Part shown: piece by piece, positions 16,928 through 26,474 of the stretch | Layout: each line of letters opens with the position of its first letter | Position numbering within the stretch: the first letter of the stretch is position 1 | Assembly: GCA_031280615.1 (NCBI GenBank) | Contig: JAITGO010000023.1 | Span: forward strand, 62,001-126,000 | Origin: Desulfobulbus sp. | GTDB taxonomy: Bacteria > Desulfobacterota > Desulfobulbia > Desulfobulbales > Desulfobulbaceae | Direction of reading: 5' to 3' | DNA: 64,000 nucleotides | Notes under the pieces: model-generated | The model's input: the letters and a program-made list of their open reading frames with translations, nothing else | The model's database searches: none | What the model was told of the DNA's origin: nothing | Position numbers and translations under genes: made by a program

Positions 16928-17686
16928 ATGACCGCGGCGGTTGCGATGGTCGAAGAGGACAAGCCGGATTGGAACGACGGTGTCTTTCTGGTCGACAAAC
17001 CGGTGGGATTGACCTCCTTTGCCATTGTCCGCCGAATCCGGCGCCTGCTCGGCATCAAAAAAGTGGGGCATGCCGGCACGCTCGATCCCTTTGCCTCCGG
17101 CTTGTTGATCGTCTGCGTCGGTCGGTCGGCCACCAGGCAGATCGAACAGTTCATGGCCGGCCGCAAAACCTACCGGGCCCGGCTTCAGTTGGGGGTGGAA
17201 ACCACCACCCAGGATCCCGAAGGAAGCGTCGTCGCCACCAGGCCGGTGCCGAAATTGGACGAGGCAACCCTGACCGCCTGCCTCCGGCGCCACGTCGGGC
17301 CGCAGCTCCAGGCACCGCCGCCCTTTTCCGCGGCCAAGCACAAGGGCAAACCGCTGTATGTCTATGCCCGACAGGGAGTGCAGATCGAAAAACCGGCCAA
17401 GCCGATCGAGATATTCCGTCTTGAATTGTTGGACTACGATGCCGATGCCGGCCAATTGAGCATCGAGGTCGAATGCAGCCGAGGCACCTATATCCGGGTG
17501 CTGGCGGCCGATATCGGCCGGGCGCTCGGTTGCGGCGCCCATCTGGTCGCATTGCGGCGGACCCGCTCGGGTCAGTTTGCCGTTGAAGACGGCCTGTCCG
17601 GCGAGGAGTTGTTCGTCGACAACGACCCGCAGTTGTTGCGTTCCAAACGCCGCAGTCTCGAACAGGTATTGCAACCTGCCGGCTAA
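16928..17686 (+). CDS. truB: tRNA pseudouridine-55 synthase
   Basis: A 252-residue enzyme that makes pseudouridine 55 in the tRNA T loop. The catalytic region is KKVGHAGTLDPFASGLL, where the Asp of TLDP is the nucleophile. YRARLQLGVETTTQDPEG, PPPFSAAKHKGKPLYVYAR and CSRGTYIRVLAADIG complete the family pattern. The ATG at 16928 is chosen. A second ATG at 16946 is possible. Confidence 0.95.
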   Translation: MTAAVAMVEEDKPDWNDGVFLVDKPVGLTSFAIVRRIRRLLGIKKVGHAGTLDPFASGLLIVCVGRSATRQIEQFMAGRKTYRARLQLGVETTTQDPEGSVVATRPVPKLDEATLTACLRRHVGPQLQAPPPFSAAKHKGKPLYVYARQGVQIEKPAKPIEIFRLELLDYDADAGQLSIEVECSRGTYIRVLAADIGRALGCGAHLVALRRTRSGQFAVEDGLSGEELFVDNDPQLLRSKRRSLEQVLQPAG

Positions 17687-17849
17687 CCGTGCTTTTGTTC
17701 TTGCCACGGTCGAGTGGCGTGGAGTATAGAAGCTCATGTCGTCCCCTCGGGTCGTCCCTCTGACCCGGGAACAGGGACAATCTATCCAGACTCCAGAGAG
17801 GCTGAGGGAAGAGGCTTGTCTGGCAGCAGAAGGAAAGTGGAGGTGCCCC

Positions 17850-18119
17850 ATGGCACAAGCAACGGAAAAGAAAAAGGAACTGATCGAAAAATTTAAAACC
17901 CACGAGACCGATACCGGCTCCTGCGAGGTGCAGATCGCCCTCCTGACCGATCGCATTCTCTATCTCACCGAGCATTTCAAGACCCATGCCAAGGACCATC
18001 ATTCCCGTCGCGGTTTGCTGCGGCTGGTCGGTCAGAGGCGTAATTTGCTCAAATATCTGCAAAAGAAGGATATCGGCAAGTACCGGACGCTCATCCAGCA
18101 ACTTGGCATCCGCAAGTAG
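17850..18119 (+). CDS. rpsO: 30S ribosomal protein S15
   Basis: An 89-residue protein, the standard length for S15. [20 protein letters not shown] and [22 protein letters not shown] are signature segments that bind the 16S rRNA central domain. GGAGG lies 6 bases before the ATG. A 163-bp leader separates it from truB, and S15 often represses its own mRNA through such leaders. A strong terminator follows. Confidence 0.97.
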   Translation: MAQATEKKKELIEKFKTHETDTGSCEVQIALLTDRILYLTEHFKTHAKDHHSRRGLLRLVGQRRNLLKYLQKKDIGKYRTLIQQLGIRK

Positions 18120-18128
18120 ACCGTTACC

Positions 18129-18163
18129 GGACGGCGGGCCACGGTGGCCCGCCGTCCTTTTTT
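18129..18163 (+). terminator. Terminator after rpsO
   Basis: GGACGGCGGGCCAC pairs with GTGGCCCGCCGTCC in a long, nearly loop-less GC-rich stem, followed by six T residues. Confidence 0.92.
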
Positions 18164-18193
18164 CAGCCATGTGACCGCGCCACGGCAGCGGAG

Positions 18194-18273
18194 CGCCATA
18201 AAGACACAAAGGACACAGAGAGAACGGACCAAAAGGGTGCGGGTGTCACTGCATCCTTTGTGCCTTTGTGGCG
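18194..18273. repeat. Imperfect 20-bp inverted repeat with CAAAG cores between rpsO and pnp
   Basis: CGCCATAAAGACACAAAGGA (18194-18213) and TCCTTTGTGCCTTTGTGGCG (18254-18273) are reverse complements at 18 of 20 positions, separated by 40 bases. It lies in the intergenic space just ahead of pnp and could be a small repeated element or a structured leader. Confidence 0.7.
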
Positions 18274-18337
18274 GCATTGAGCCGGGCCGGTTGCATTGTT
18301 TTCACCTATATTCCGGGAACACCGGACAGGAGAATCT

Positions 18338-20425
18338 ATGATCCATACTGTAGCAACCGAAATCGGCGGGCGGAGCATCGCCCTGGAAACCGGCAAGATG
18401 GCCAAACAAACCAGCGGCTCCGTGGTGGTCTCCAGCGGCGACACCAAGGTGCTGGTGACTGTCGTGGCCGAAACCGAGCCGAAAAAAATGGGATTTCTGC
18501 CCCTGACCATCGAATACCAGGAACGGATGTACGCGGCCGGCCGCATTCCCGGCAGCTATTTCCGGCGGGAGATCGGCCGTCCCAGCGAGAAGGAGGTGCT
18601 GACCTGTCGGTTGATCGACCGGCCGCTGCGGCCGCTTTTTCCCGACGGATACGACTGCGAAACCCAGCTGATCGCCACTGTCTTCTCGGCGGACCAGGAT
18701 TTCGATCCCGACATCCTGGCCATGAACGGCGCCTCGGCCGCCCTGCTCATCTCCGATATCCCTTTTGACGGGCCGGTGGGCGCCGCCCGGGTCGGCTATG
18801 TCGACGGCCAGTACGTGCTCAATCCTTCCAGGAAACAACTGGAAAATTCCCAAATCAACCTGGTGGTCGCCGGCACTCGGTCCGCGGTGGTCATGGTCGA
18901 GGGCCGGGCCGAGGAGTTGCAGGAAGATGTGGTCCTGGAGGCGATCTTCTTTGCCCATGCCGGTATCCAGCCGCTGATCGACGCGCAATTGCAGTTGCAG
19001 CAGCAGGCGGGAAAAAACAAGCGTAACGTGTCGGCACCGGAGGTCGATGCCGACTTGCAGGGGAAGATCGAAGCTCTGGCGGCGGCCGGCATGGAGGAAG
19101 TGGTCACCACGGCCGAAAAAATCGCCCGTTCCGACCGCTACCGCCGCCTGAAGGAAGAAGTCTTGGCTCAGCTCGATCCCGAACAGTACGAATCGCCCTC
19201 GCAGGTGAGCGACCTGTTGAGCGACTACAAGAAGCGGGTGATGCGCGACCGGATCATCGGCAAGGGGCAGCGGCTCGATGGCCGTTCCTTTGAAGAGGTC
19301 CGGCCGATCAGCTGCGAGGTCGGCATCCTGCCCCGCGCCCATGGATCGGCCCTGTTCACCCGGGGCGAGACACAGGCCCTGGTGATCTGCACTTTGGGGA
19401 GCGAACGCGACGAACAACATCTGGAAGGACTGGGTGGCGATGTGTACCGGCGGTTCATGCTCCATTACAATTTCCCGCCCTTCTGCGTCGGCGAGGTTCG
19501 GCCGCTCCGCGGCCCGAGCCGCCGCGATATCGGCCATGGCACCTTGGCCCGCCGCGGCATCGAGGCGGTTCTGCCCGCTAACGACGCCTTCCCCTACACC
19601 CTGCGGGTGGTTTCCGAGGTGCTGGAGTCGAACGGCTCCTCCTCCATGGCCACCGTATGCGGCGGCAGCCTGGCGCTGATGGATGCCGGCGTGCCGATCC
19701 AGGCCCCGGTTTCGGGCGTGGCCATGGGCCTGATCAAGGAAGGCGACCGGGTGGTGGTGCTCACCGACATCCTCGGCGACGAAGACCACCTTGGCGACAT
19801 GGATTTCAAGGTGGTCGGGACCAAGGAAGGTATCACCGGCCTGCAGATGGACATCAAGATCGAGGGCGTTGACCGGGAGATCATGTCTCAAGCTCTGGCT
19901 CAGGCCAAAAAGGGACGCGTCCACATTCTGGAGAAGATGAGGGAGGCGCTCAGTTCTCCCCGTTCGGCGGTTTCCGAGCATGCGCCCAAATACGTGACCA
20001 TCAAGATCCATCCGGACAAAATCCGCGATATCATCGGCCCCGGCGGCAAAATCATCCGCGAGATGACCATGGAGTTCGACTCCAAGATCGATGTCGAGGA
20101 TGACGGCACCATCAAGATTTTCAGCAACAGCAGCGAAATGGCCAACGATCTGGTCAAACGGATCCAGCAGATCACCGCCGTGCCCGAGGTCGGCCGGATC
20201 TACGAAGGCGAAGTGCGCACGATCAAAGAATTCGGCGCCTTTGTCCAGATTCTGCCCGGAACCGACGGCATGGTGCATATCTCCGAATTGGCCAACGAGC
20301 GGGTGAAGAACGTCACCGACGTGGTCAAGGAAGGGGACGTGATCAAGGTCAAGGTCATCGACATCGACAACCGGGGACGGATTCGGTTGAGTCGCAAGGC
20401 AGCCCTGGCCGACGGCGAGGCATAA
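18338..20425 (+). CDS. pnp: Polyribonucleotide nucleotidyltransferase (PNPase)
   Basis: A 695-residue 3'-5' phosphorolytic exoribonuclease. It has two RNase PH domains (GDTKVLVTVV, RPLRPLFPDGYDCE; second copy GETQALVICTLGS, SRRDIGHGTLARRGIEAVLP) joined by an alpha-helical linker. A KH domain (HPDKIRDIIGPGGKIIREM) and an S1 domain (GEVRTIKEFGAFVQILPGTDG) close the protein. AGGAGA precedes the ATG at 18338. It is adjacent to rpsO, as is usual. Confidence 0.97.
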   Translation: MIHTVATEIGGRSIALETGKMAKQTSGSVVVSSGDTKVLVTVVAETEPKKMGFLPLTIEYQERMYAAGRIPGSYFRREIGRPSEKEVLTCRLIDRPLRPLFPDGYDCETQLIATVFSADQDFDPDILAMNGASAALLISDIPFDGPVGAARVGYVDGQYVLNPSRKQLENSQINLVVAGTRSAVVMVEGRAEELQEDVVLEAIFFAHAGIQPLIDAQLQLQQQAGKNKRNVSAPEVDADLQGKIEALAAAGMEEVVTTAEKIARSDRYRRLKEEVLAQLDPEQYESPSQVSDLLSDYKKRVMRDRIIGKGQRLDGRSFEEVRPISCEVGILPRAHGSALFTRGETQALVICTLGSERDEQHLEGLGGDVYRRFMLHYNFPPFCVGEVRPLRGPSRRDIGHGTLARRGIEAVLPANDAFPYTLRVVSEVLESNGSSSMATVCGGSLALMDAGVPIQAPVSGVAMGLIKEGDRVVVLTDILGDEDHLGDMDFKVVGTKEGITGLQMDIKIEGVDREIMSQALAQAKKGRVHILEKMREALSSPRSAVSEHAPKYVTIKIHPDKIRDIIGPGGKIIREMTMEFDSKIDVEDDGTIKIFSNSSEMANDLVKRIQQITAVPEVGRIYEGEVRTIKEFGAFVQILPGTDGMVHISELANERVKNVTDVVKEGDVIKVKVIDIDNRGRIRLSRKAALADGEA

Positions 20426-20450
20426 TCGACCTGCGGTGCAGCGATGCCCG

Positions 20451-20489
20451 AAAAGCCGGTTGCCGCGAATGCGGTCGCCGGCTTTTTTT
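20451..20489 (+). terminator. Terminator after pnp
   Basis: AAAAGCCGG...GCCGC pairs with GCGG...CCGGCTTTT around GAAT, followed by a T-run. Confidence 0.88.
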
Positions 20490-20526
20490 ATCGCATTGAT
20501 TTGAACGGAAAGGATAAAGGGGAAGG

Positions 20527-21024
20527 ATGGAGACGATAGCCATCGATCTGACCTGGCTGGATGCCGAGCAGGCCGCCGGCTTGCCACTGCCGGCCTACGC
20601 CACCGCGCTGGCGGCGGGCATGGATGTGGCCGCGGCCCTGGCGGAAGACGTCGAGTTGCAGCCGGGAGCGATCGGCCTCATTCCCTGTGGATTTGCGGTG
20701 GCTATCCCGGAGGGGTACGAGATCCAGGTTCGGCCCCGGTCCGGGCTGGCGGTCAAGCGCGGGATCACCGTGGTCAACGCGCCGGGCACCATCGATGCCG
20801 ATTATCGGGGCGAGGTCAAGGTCGCGCTGATCAACCTTGGCCGGGAGCCGTTCACCATCAGGCGCGGCGACCGCATCGCCCAGCTGATCCTGGCACCGGT
20901 GGTGCGCGCCGAGGTGCGCCTTGTGGCCTCGCTTGCCCCCACCGAACGCGGCAGCGGCGGATTCGGGCACACCGGCCTGGCCTGCGCTAACCGTGCCGTG
21001 GCCGGCGCGGACGACGGTCGGTGA
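20527..21024 (+). CDS. dut: dUTP diphosphatase (dUTPase)
   Basis: A 165-residue trimeric dUTPase that keeps uracil out of DNA and supplies dUMP. All five motifs are present: [10 protein letters not shown], the RPRSGLAVK loop, [13 protein letters not shown] with the catalytic Asp, [11 protein letters not shown], and the C-terminal [17 protein letters not shown] precedes the ATG. The stop overlaps the GTG of the next gene. Confidence 0.95.
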   Translation: METIAIDLTWLDAEQAAGLPLPAYATALAAGMDVAAALAEDVELQPGAIGLIPCGFAVAIPEGYEIQVRPRSGLAVKRGITVVNAPGTIDADYRGEVKVALINLGREPFTIRRGDRIAQLILAPVVRAEVRLVASLAPTERGSGGFGHTGLACANRAVAGADDGR

Positions 21025-21794
21025 GGTTTTCGGTCCTCGGCAGCGGCAGCAAGGGCAACTGTACCCTGGTCGTGGCCGGCCCGACCCGGGTGCTGATCGA
21101 CAACGGTTTTTCGGGCAAGGAGCTCCTGGCCCGTCTGCGGTCGCTGGATATCGACCCGGAAAGCCTGACCGCACTTATCCTGACCCACGAGCACGACGAC
21201 CATGTCAAGGGTGCGGGAGTGCTGGCGCGCCGGTTCACGCTGCCGGTCTACGCCAACGAGGCGACCCAGCGGGCGGCTGAGGCCAGGATGGGTAAGTTGC
21301 CGATTTACAGGGAATTCGAGGTGGGCGAAGCCTTTGCCATCGACGCGCTGCGGATTCACCCCTTTGCCGTTTCCCACGACGCCGCCGACCCGGTGGGGTT
21401 CGTGCTCAGCGATGGCGGCGACAGCCTGGGGTACTGCACCGATACCGGCATCGTCACCCGGTTGATTCGCCAGCGCTTGCGCGCCTGCCGGGCCGTGATC
21501 CTGGAAGCCAACCACGATGTCCGGATGGTGAAGGAGGGGCCGTATCCGCTGCCCCTGCAGCAGCGGGTGCTTTCCAGCCGGGGCCACCTGGCCAATCCCG
21601 ACTCGCTCGATCTTGCGGCCGAGTTGGCCGCTGAGCACTTGCGGTTGCTGGTGCTGGCCCATTTGAGCGAGATCAACAATCACCCCGACCTGGTTTGGGC
21701 GGAAGCGCGTCGGCGATTTCCGGGCGAGGGCGAGGTGAGGCTGCTGCTCGCCAGCCAGGGTCAGGTGTGCCCCTTGCTGGAGGTGGACCCATGA
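21021..21794 (+). CDS. MBL-fold metallo-hydrolase (YycJ/WalJ-like)
   Basis: A 257-residue beta-lactamase-fold hydrolase. The metal-binding motif [10 protein letters not shown], the N-terminal [23 protein letters not shown] and [11 protein letters not shown] match the YycJ/VicX-type group, whose members have nuclease activity in some species. It starts at a GTG overlapping the dut stop, so the two are probably co-translated. The substrate is not known here. Confidence 0.85.
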   Translation: MRFSVLGSGSKGNCTLVVAGPTRVLIDNGFSGKELLARLRSLDIDPESLTALILTHEHDDHVKGAGVLARRFTLPVYANEATQRAAEARMGKLPIYREFEVGEAFAIDALRIHPFAVSHDAADPVGFVLSDGGDSLGYCTDTGIVTRLIRQRLRACRAVILEANHDVRMVKEGPYPLPLQQRVLSSRGHLANPDSLDLAAELAAEHLRLLVLAHLSEINNHPDLVWAEARRRFPGEGEVRLLLASQGQVCPLLEVDP

Positions 21795-21880
21795 GGCGGC
21801 AGACGCTGCGCCCGTAGCGGGCCTTCGCGGTGAGGTGTGTGGCATGACCGCCCCGACGAGGGCACTCTTTTGCGGGATGA

Positions 21881-24022
21881 ATGGCATCGATGCCCTGGAA
21901 CAAGCACAGCATAGCCTACCGCCTGACCTTTGTGGTGATCCTGTTCAGCAGCCTGATCGCCTGTTTTTCCACCGCCCTGCAGTTGTATCTCGATTATCGC
22001 CGCGACATAGAAGGAATCGATACCTTTTTCAACATCATCCCCGAGACCAGCACCCGGCCGTTGGAGGAAAGCGTCTGGATTCTCGACGAATTGCAGGTCA
22101 ATCTGCAGCTTGAGGGATTGATCAACCGCGAATACATCGTATACGCGGCGGTGCGGATGGATGGCCTGGTCGCCTGGGCCAGCGGCACGCCCAGCCCAGC
22201 CGACAGCGTCACCCGCGTCTACCCCCTGCGCCATCTGGTCCGTGAACGTGTCGAGGAAATCGGGCAGCTCGAAGTAACCGCCTCGTACGCGGGAATACAC
22301 CAACGTCTGGCCCAGCGATTCGCCGTGCTGCTGGCCAGCAACGCCGTCAAAACCTTCCTCGTTTCCGGTTTTATCTTCTTCTGTTTCCAAAAGTACCTGA
22401 CCCGACACCTGACCAACCTGGCCCGCTGTGCCGAGAATGTCGATCTCAAAAACAGGCGATTTGCGCCGATGCGGCTGGAGCGGTCCGTTTCCAGGCAGCC
22501 CGACGAGCTCGACCGGCTGGTGTCGTCGCTCAATTTTCTCTGCATGAGCGGACACAAGGCCCTGGCCGATCTGGAAACCCAGGGGGAACGGCTGCGCCTG
22601 TTTTTGGATGCCACCGAGGAGGTCGTGTTGGGAGTGGATTCCAAAGGCCGGTGCACCTTCATCAACCGGGCGGGACAGGAACAGTTTGGCGCGGCCGGTG
22701 CCAATGGATTCATCGGCCGGGACATCTTGACTCTGTTCGCCGCGGGGGGACCGGAGGCTGCCCATACACAGGCCCTGGGCGGACTGATCCGCGCAACCGT
22801 TGCGGAAGGCAAGGCCATGCATGCCGATGAAATGCCCCTTGAGCTGCCGGATGGTTCGTCGCTGTCGGTTAGCCTGCGGGCCTATCCGGTCTTTGAGGAC
22901 GAACAATGCACCGGCGCCGTTGTTTTTTACGCCGATATCAGCCGCCAGCAACAGCTGGAACAGGAGAAACTGCTGTTTACCAAGATGATCCGCCAGGCCC
23001 CGGCCCTGATTCTGGTCACCGATTCGGAGGGCGTGATCGAATATGTCAATGCCAGCTTCGAACAGGTGATGGAGTGCGACGGAGCAGAGCTACGGGGCAA
23101 GAGAGCCTTTGATTGTTTGCCCGGGCTCGATCTCGCCGAGCAGGCCACGCAGGTGATGGAGTGCATCGGCAAGGACGAACCTTGGACCGGGCGCTTGACC
23201 CGCCTGACCCCGCAGGGCCGGACCATCACCTTGACCGCATCCGTGTTCCCCATCCTGGACGGCACCGGCCGCCGGACCCATGTCGTGGCCATGGGACGCG
23301 ACCGCACCCGCGAACAACAGCTGGTCGAGCAGCTGCACCATGCCCAGAAGATGGAAGCGGTGGGCAAACTCGCCGCCTCCATTGCGCACGAATTCGGCAA
23401 CCCTCTTTTGGGGATCAGCTTTGCCCTTCGCGATGTCCAGCAGCGTGTGCGCCAGGATGACGAGGCCGCCGCCCTGCTGCAACTGGCAAGTGAGGAATGC
23501 GACCGGATGCGCAAACTGATTCGGGATTTACGGCAGTTCAACCGTCCGTCCACCGGCAGGAAGACGGTCTTCGACCTCAACCGGCTGTTGGAGGACATCT
23601 TGACCCTGCATCGCAATTTTTTCAATGAGCGGCGCATCGTCCTGGAACGTTCCTATGCCGGTCAGGCCCTGCAGGTCCATGCGGTCGAAGACCAAATCCG
23701 CCAGGTGTTCATCAACCTGATCATCAACGCCGCCGATGCCATGGCCGAACACGGCGGTACCCTGAACCTGGCCACGGCCGGAGAGGGCGACCGGGTTATG
23801 GCCTGCGTCGAGGATAGCGGACCGGGGATCGCTCCCGAACAGCTCGGCAAGATTTTTGAGCCGTTTTACACCACCAAGGCGGTAGTCGAAGGCTCGGGAC
23901 TCGGACTGTCGGTCTCGTACGGGATCGTCCGGGCCCATGGCGGCCGCATCGAGGTCCGGTCCGAACCCGGCCGGACGGTTTTCCGGGTCAGCCTGCCGGC
24001 GGCGGAAGAAGACGCGGCCTAG
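21881..24022 (+). CDS. Membrane-bound PAS-domain sensor histidine kinase
   Basis: A 713-residue kinase. A transmembrane helix near 13-34, an extracytoplasmic region to about 145 and a second helix near 150-172 precede a HAMP-like stretch, two PAS domains (about 235-345 and 365-480) and the HisKA box (AHEFGNPL). The HATPase domain shows the N box NLIINAADAM, G1 DSGPGI and G2 GSGLGLSVS. The final Pro of the usual HExxNPL pattern is kept with Gly in the middle. No response regulator is adjacent. The signal is unknown. The start could be the ATG at 21881 or 21890. Its stop codon overlaps the convergent xerD stop. Confidence 0.9.
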   Translation: MASMPWNKHSIAYRLTFVVILFSSLIACFSTALQLYLDYRRDIEGIDTFFNIIPETSTRPLEESVWILDELQVNLQLEGLINREYIVYAAVRMDGLVAWASGTPSPADSVTRVYPLRHLVRERVEEIGQLEVTASYAGIHQRLAQRFAVLLASNAVKTFLVSGFIFFCFQKYLTRHLTNLARCAENVDLKNRRFAPMRLERSVSRQPDELDRLVSSLNFLCMSGHKALADLETQGERLRLFLDATEEVVLGVDSKGRCTFINRAGQEQFGAAGANGFIGRDILTLFAAGGPEAAHTQALGGLIRATVAEGKAMHADEMPLELPDGSSLSVSLRAYPVFEDEQCTGAVVFYADISRQQQLEQEKLLFTKMIRQAPALILVTDSEGVIEYVNASFEQVMECDGAELRGKRAFDCLPGLDLAEQATQVMECIGKDEPWTGRLTRLTPQGRTITLTASVFPILDGTGRRTHVVAMGRDRTREQQLVEQLHHAQKMEAVGKLAASIAHEFGNPLLGISFALRDVQQRVRQDDEAAALLQLASEECDRMRKLIRDLRQFNRPSTGRKTVFDLNRLLEDILTLHRNFFNERRIVLERSYAGQALQVHAVEDQIRQVFINLIINAADAMAEHGGTLNLATAGEGDRVMACVEDSGPGIAPEQLGKIFEPFYTTKAVVEGSGLGLSVSYGIVRAHGGRIEVRSEPGRTVFRVSLPAAEEDAA

Positions 24023-24990
24023 CCGCGGGGGTGGAAGCGCCGGTGGATCGCTTTCAGACGGTCGGTATCCACATGGGTATAGATTTGGGTGGTGGCGATG
24101 TCGGTGTGGCCGAGCATCATTTGGACCGAACGCAGGTCGGCGCCGCCGGCCAACAGGTGGGTGGCAAAGGAGTGGCGGAGCATGTGCGGGCTGATCTCCT
24201 TGGCGATCCCTGCGGCCAGGGCGGTTTCCCGGATGATCTGCCAGAAACGGACGCGGGTCATGGCGCGGCCCCGGTTGGAACAAAACAGCATCGGGCTTGG
24301 CCGGCCCTTGAGCAGTAGCGGCCTGCCCCGCTCGAGATACTCGCGCACCCGTTCACCGGCGGCGGCCGAAAAGGGGACGACCCGTTCCTTGTTGCCCTTG
24401 CCCACGATGCGGAGATGGCCGTTGGCCAGGTTGCAACCGCTTACCGGCAGAGTGACCAGTTCCGAAACTCGCAACCCAGAAGCGTACAGGAGATGGAGCA
24501 TGGCGGAGTTGCGTAGCGCCAGGGGGGTGGGAGAGGCCGGCGGGCGCAACAGGGTGTCGACCTCGGCCACGGTCAGGGCCTTGGGCAGGCTGCGGCCGAT
24601 TTTGGGGCCGTCGATTTCCTCCAGCGGATTGACTGCCAGCACTCCTTGTTTCTCGAGAAAAAGAAAAAAGGCGCGCAGGGCAGCCAGCCGGCGGGCATTG
24701 GACCGGGCACTGATCCGGCGCCGATGGCAATGGTGCAAGAATTGCTGCACTTCCTCCTTGCCGACTTCATCCGGCAACGGCGGTTCCGGGCGGGCGAGAA
24801 AGCGAAGGAAGGCACGCAGATCGGCACCGTAGGCGGCGACGGTATTCTTGGCCAGCCGCCGCTGGATGGTCAGGTGGCGGAGAAAATCCGGCAGGTAGGT
24901 GGCAAGGGCAGCGGGGTGCAGGGACGTGTGGCGGACAAAAGGGGGAAAGACAAATGCCCCAACGGCGGACCGTTGGGGCATGCTGTTCAC
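24019..24990 (-). CDS. xerD: XerD-type tyrosine recombinase
   Basis: A 323-residue site-specific recombinase resembling XerD/XerC, which resolves chromosome dimers at dif. Catalytic residues visible are R174 (ASGLRVSE), K198 (GKGNKER), H269 and R272 (PHMLRHSFATH), H295 (LGHTDIATTQIY) and the nucleophile Y304. The N-terminal SAM-like core-binding domain spans about 28-115. It starts at a GTG overlapping the rpsU stop (GTGA). The ATG three codons on lies in a 12-bp perfect hairpin arm. Which of XerC or XerD it is cannot be told from this window. Confidence 0.88.
   Translation of the reverse strand: MNSMPQRSAVGAFVFPPFVRHTSLHPAALATYLPDFLRHLTIQRRLAKNTVAAYGADLRAFLRFLARPEPPLPDEVGKEEVQQFLHHCHRRRISARSNARRLAALRAFFLFLEKQGVLAVNPLEEIDGPKIGRSLPKALTVAEVDTLLRPPASPTPLALRNSAMLHLLYASGLRVSELVTLPVSGCNLANGHLRIVGKGNKERVVPFSAAAGERVREYLERGRPLLLKGRPSPMLFCSNRGRAMTRVRFWQIIRETALAAGIAKEISPHMLRHSFATHLLAGGADLRSVQMMLGHTDIATTQIYTHVDTDRLKAIHRRFHPRG
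24954..24981 (-). promoter_or_regulatory. Hairpin covering the xerD start region
   Basis: ATGCCCCAACGG and CCGTTGGGGCAT form a perfect 12-bp stem around a CGGA/TCCG tetraloop. It covers the second possible start codon of xerD (24981-24979). It could attenuate between rpsU and xerD or hide the start. It lacks a clean U-run on the minus strand. Confidence 0.6.
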
Positions 24991-25181
24991 ATCCGATTTC
25001 TCAATCGGTTGAACTTGCGAAGTTTACGCAGGGCTTCCGCTGCTTTGCGGCGTTTTTTGACACTGGGCTTTTCATAGTATTCCCGCCGCTTCAGCTCTCG
25101 TTTGATACCGTCGATCTGCAGCTTTTTCTTCAACTGCCTGATCGCGTATTCAAGGTCACCTCTGACATCTACTTCGATCAT
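24987..25181 (-). CDS. rpsU: 30S ribosomal protein S21
   Basis: About 64 residues from the ATG read from 25181 (MIEVDVRGDLEYAIRQLKKKL), with AAAGGAAG upstream. A longer frame from 25211 adds ten residues. The basic pattern REYYEKPSVKKRRKAAEALRKLRK is typical of S21. It is the promoter-proximal gene ahead of xerD. A 294-bp divergent intergenic region with no other visible gene separates it from ddl. Confidence 0.92.
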   Translation of the reverse strand: MIEVDVRGDLEYAIRQLKKKLQIDGIKRELKRREYYEKPSVKKRRKAAEALRKLRKFNRLRNRM

Positions 25182-25475
25182 AGTTGCATCACTTCCTTTG
25201 GTGGTCGGCATGCGCCGTTGGTAAGAGTGGGGTTTAAGGCCGCTAAGCTAGCTGCTTTCCGGGTTCTTGTCAAATCAAATAATGGAATTGCCGGTTATTT
25301 TCCGGCACGGCAAGGGTGAAAAGGCGACGTGTTGCGGCGCAGCGGCTGTTGCTGTGACCGAAGCCGGACCGTTGTTGCGCAGCCCTTTTGATTGTTTTTC
25401 TCGAAGGTGATGGTAACATGGCGGCGGCGATGCGAAGAGGCAGGGCACCATGTTTATTGAACGGGGAGATTGACC

Positions 25476-26435
25476 ATGGCGAAGATTCGATTGGCATTGA
25501 TTGCCGGGGGAACATCCGACGAACGCGAGGTTTCGCTCCGGGGCGCGGCCGGGGTGGCGCAGGCGCTCGATCCGGCCAAGTACGAAGTGGTCCGGTACGA
25601 CCCTGCCGCCGATCTGGCGCGAATCGCCTGCGATGCCGAAAAAATCGATGTGGCCTTCCTCCTGTTGCACGGAGTGAACGGCGAGGACGGTACCATCCAG
25701 GGCTTCCTCGATCTGCTCGGCATTCCCTACCAGGGTGCCGGCGTGCTGGGCAGTGCCCTAGCCATGGACAAGAACCTGGCCAAGACCATGTACCGGTTGC
25801 ACGGGCTGCCGGTGGCCCCCTGGGTGATGGTGGAATCCCGCGACCTCCAGGATACCGGCCGGATCCTGGGCGAGGTCGGTTTGCCCTGCGTGGTCAAGCC
25901 GGTGCGGCAGGGATCGTCCATCGGCATGTCCATCGTGCGCCAGGCCGACAAGCTGCCCGAGGCCCTGCGGCTGGCCCTGCGGCACGACGGCAGCGTCATG
26001 GTCGAAAAGTACATCAAGGGCCGCGAGCTGACGGCCGGCGTTCTCGGCAACGCGTCGCCCGAGGCCCTGCCACTGGTCGAGATCATTCCCGACGCCAAGT
26101 TCGAGTTTTTCGATTACGAGGCCAAGTATCAGCCGGGGGCCAGCCGGGAGATCTGCCCGGCCGAAGTGGATGACGCGGTGCGGCGCAAGGCCCAGGACTA
26201 TGCGGTGCGGGCCCATCGCTGTCTGCAACTGCGCGGCTACAGCCGCACGGACATGATCCTGGCGGCGGGCGAGGATGAGTTGTATCTGCTGGAAACCAAC
26301 ACCATCCCGGGCATGACCCCCACCAGTCTCCTGCCCCAGGCCGCGGCTGCGGCGGGCTACCCGTTCAGCGGCCTGTTGGACCGCCTGATCGAGCTTGCCC
26401 AGGAAAAACCGGCCGTTCCGCAGGAAAAAGCATAG
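25476..26435 (+). CDS. ddl: D-alanine--D-alanine ligase
   Basis: A 319-residue ATP-grasp ligase that joins two D-Ala molecules for peptidoglycan. Motifs seen are LIAGGTSDEREVSLRGA, LHGVNGEDGTIQGFLDLLGIPYQGAG, CVVKPVRQGSSIGMS, VEKYIKGRELTAGVLG and LLETNTIPGMTPTSLLPQAA. GGGGAG precedes the ATG at 25476. The gene stands alone and converges on serS. The family Tyr/Phe switch for D-Lac resistance cannot be judged reliably by eye. Confidence 0.95.
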   Translation: MAKIRLALIAGGTSDEREVSLRGAAGVAQALDPAKYEVVRYDPAADLARIACDAEKIDVAFLLLHGVNGEDGTIQGFLDLLGIPYQGAGVLGSALAMDKNLAKTMYRLHGLPVAPWVMVESRDLQDTGRILGEVGLPCVVKPVRQGSSIGMSIVRQADKLPEALRLALRHDGSVMVEKYIKGRELTAGVLGNASPEALPLVEIIPDAKFEFFDYEAKYQPGASREICPAEVDDAVRRKAQDYAVRAHRCLQLRGYSRTDMILAAGEDELYLLETNTIPGMTPTSLLPQAAAAAGYPFSGLLDRLIELAQEKPAVPQEKA

Positions 26436-26474
26436 AGAAAACCCCCGATTGCCCGGCCGATCCTGGCTTGGCGA

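Noticed and set aside
18302..20587. Long minus-strand open frame opposite pnp
   Set aside because: The plus-strand pnp is complete with all motifs. The antisense frame is a by-product of high-GC codon use.
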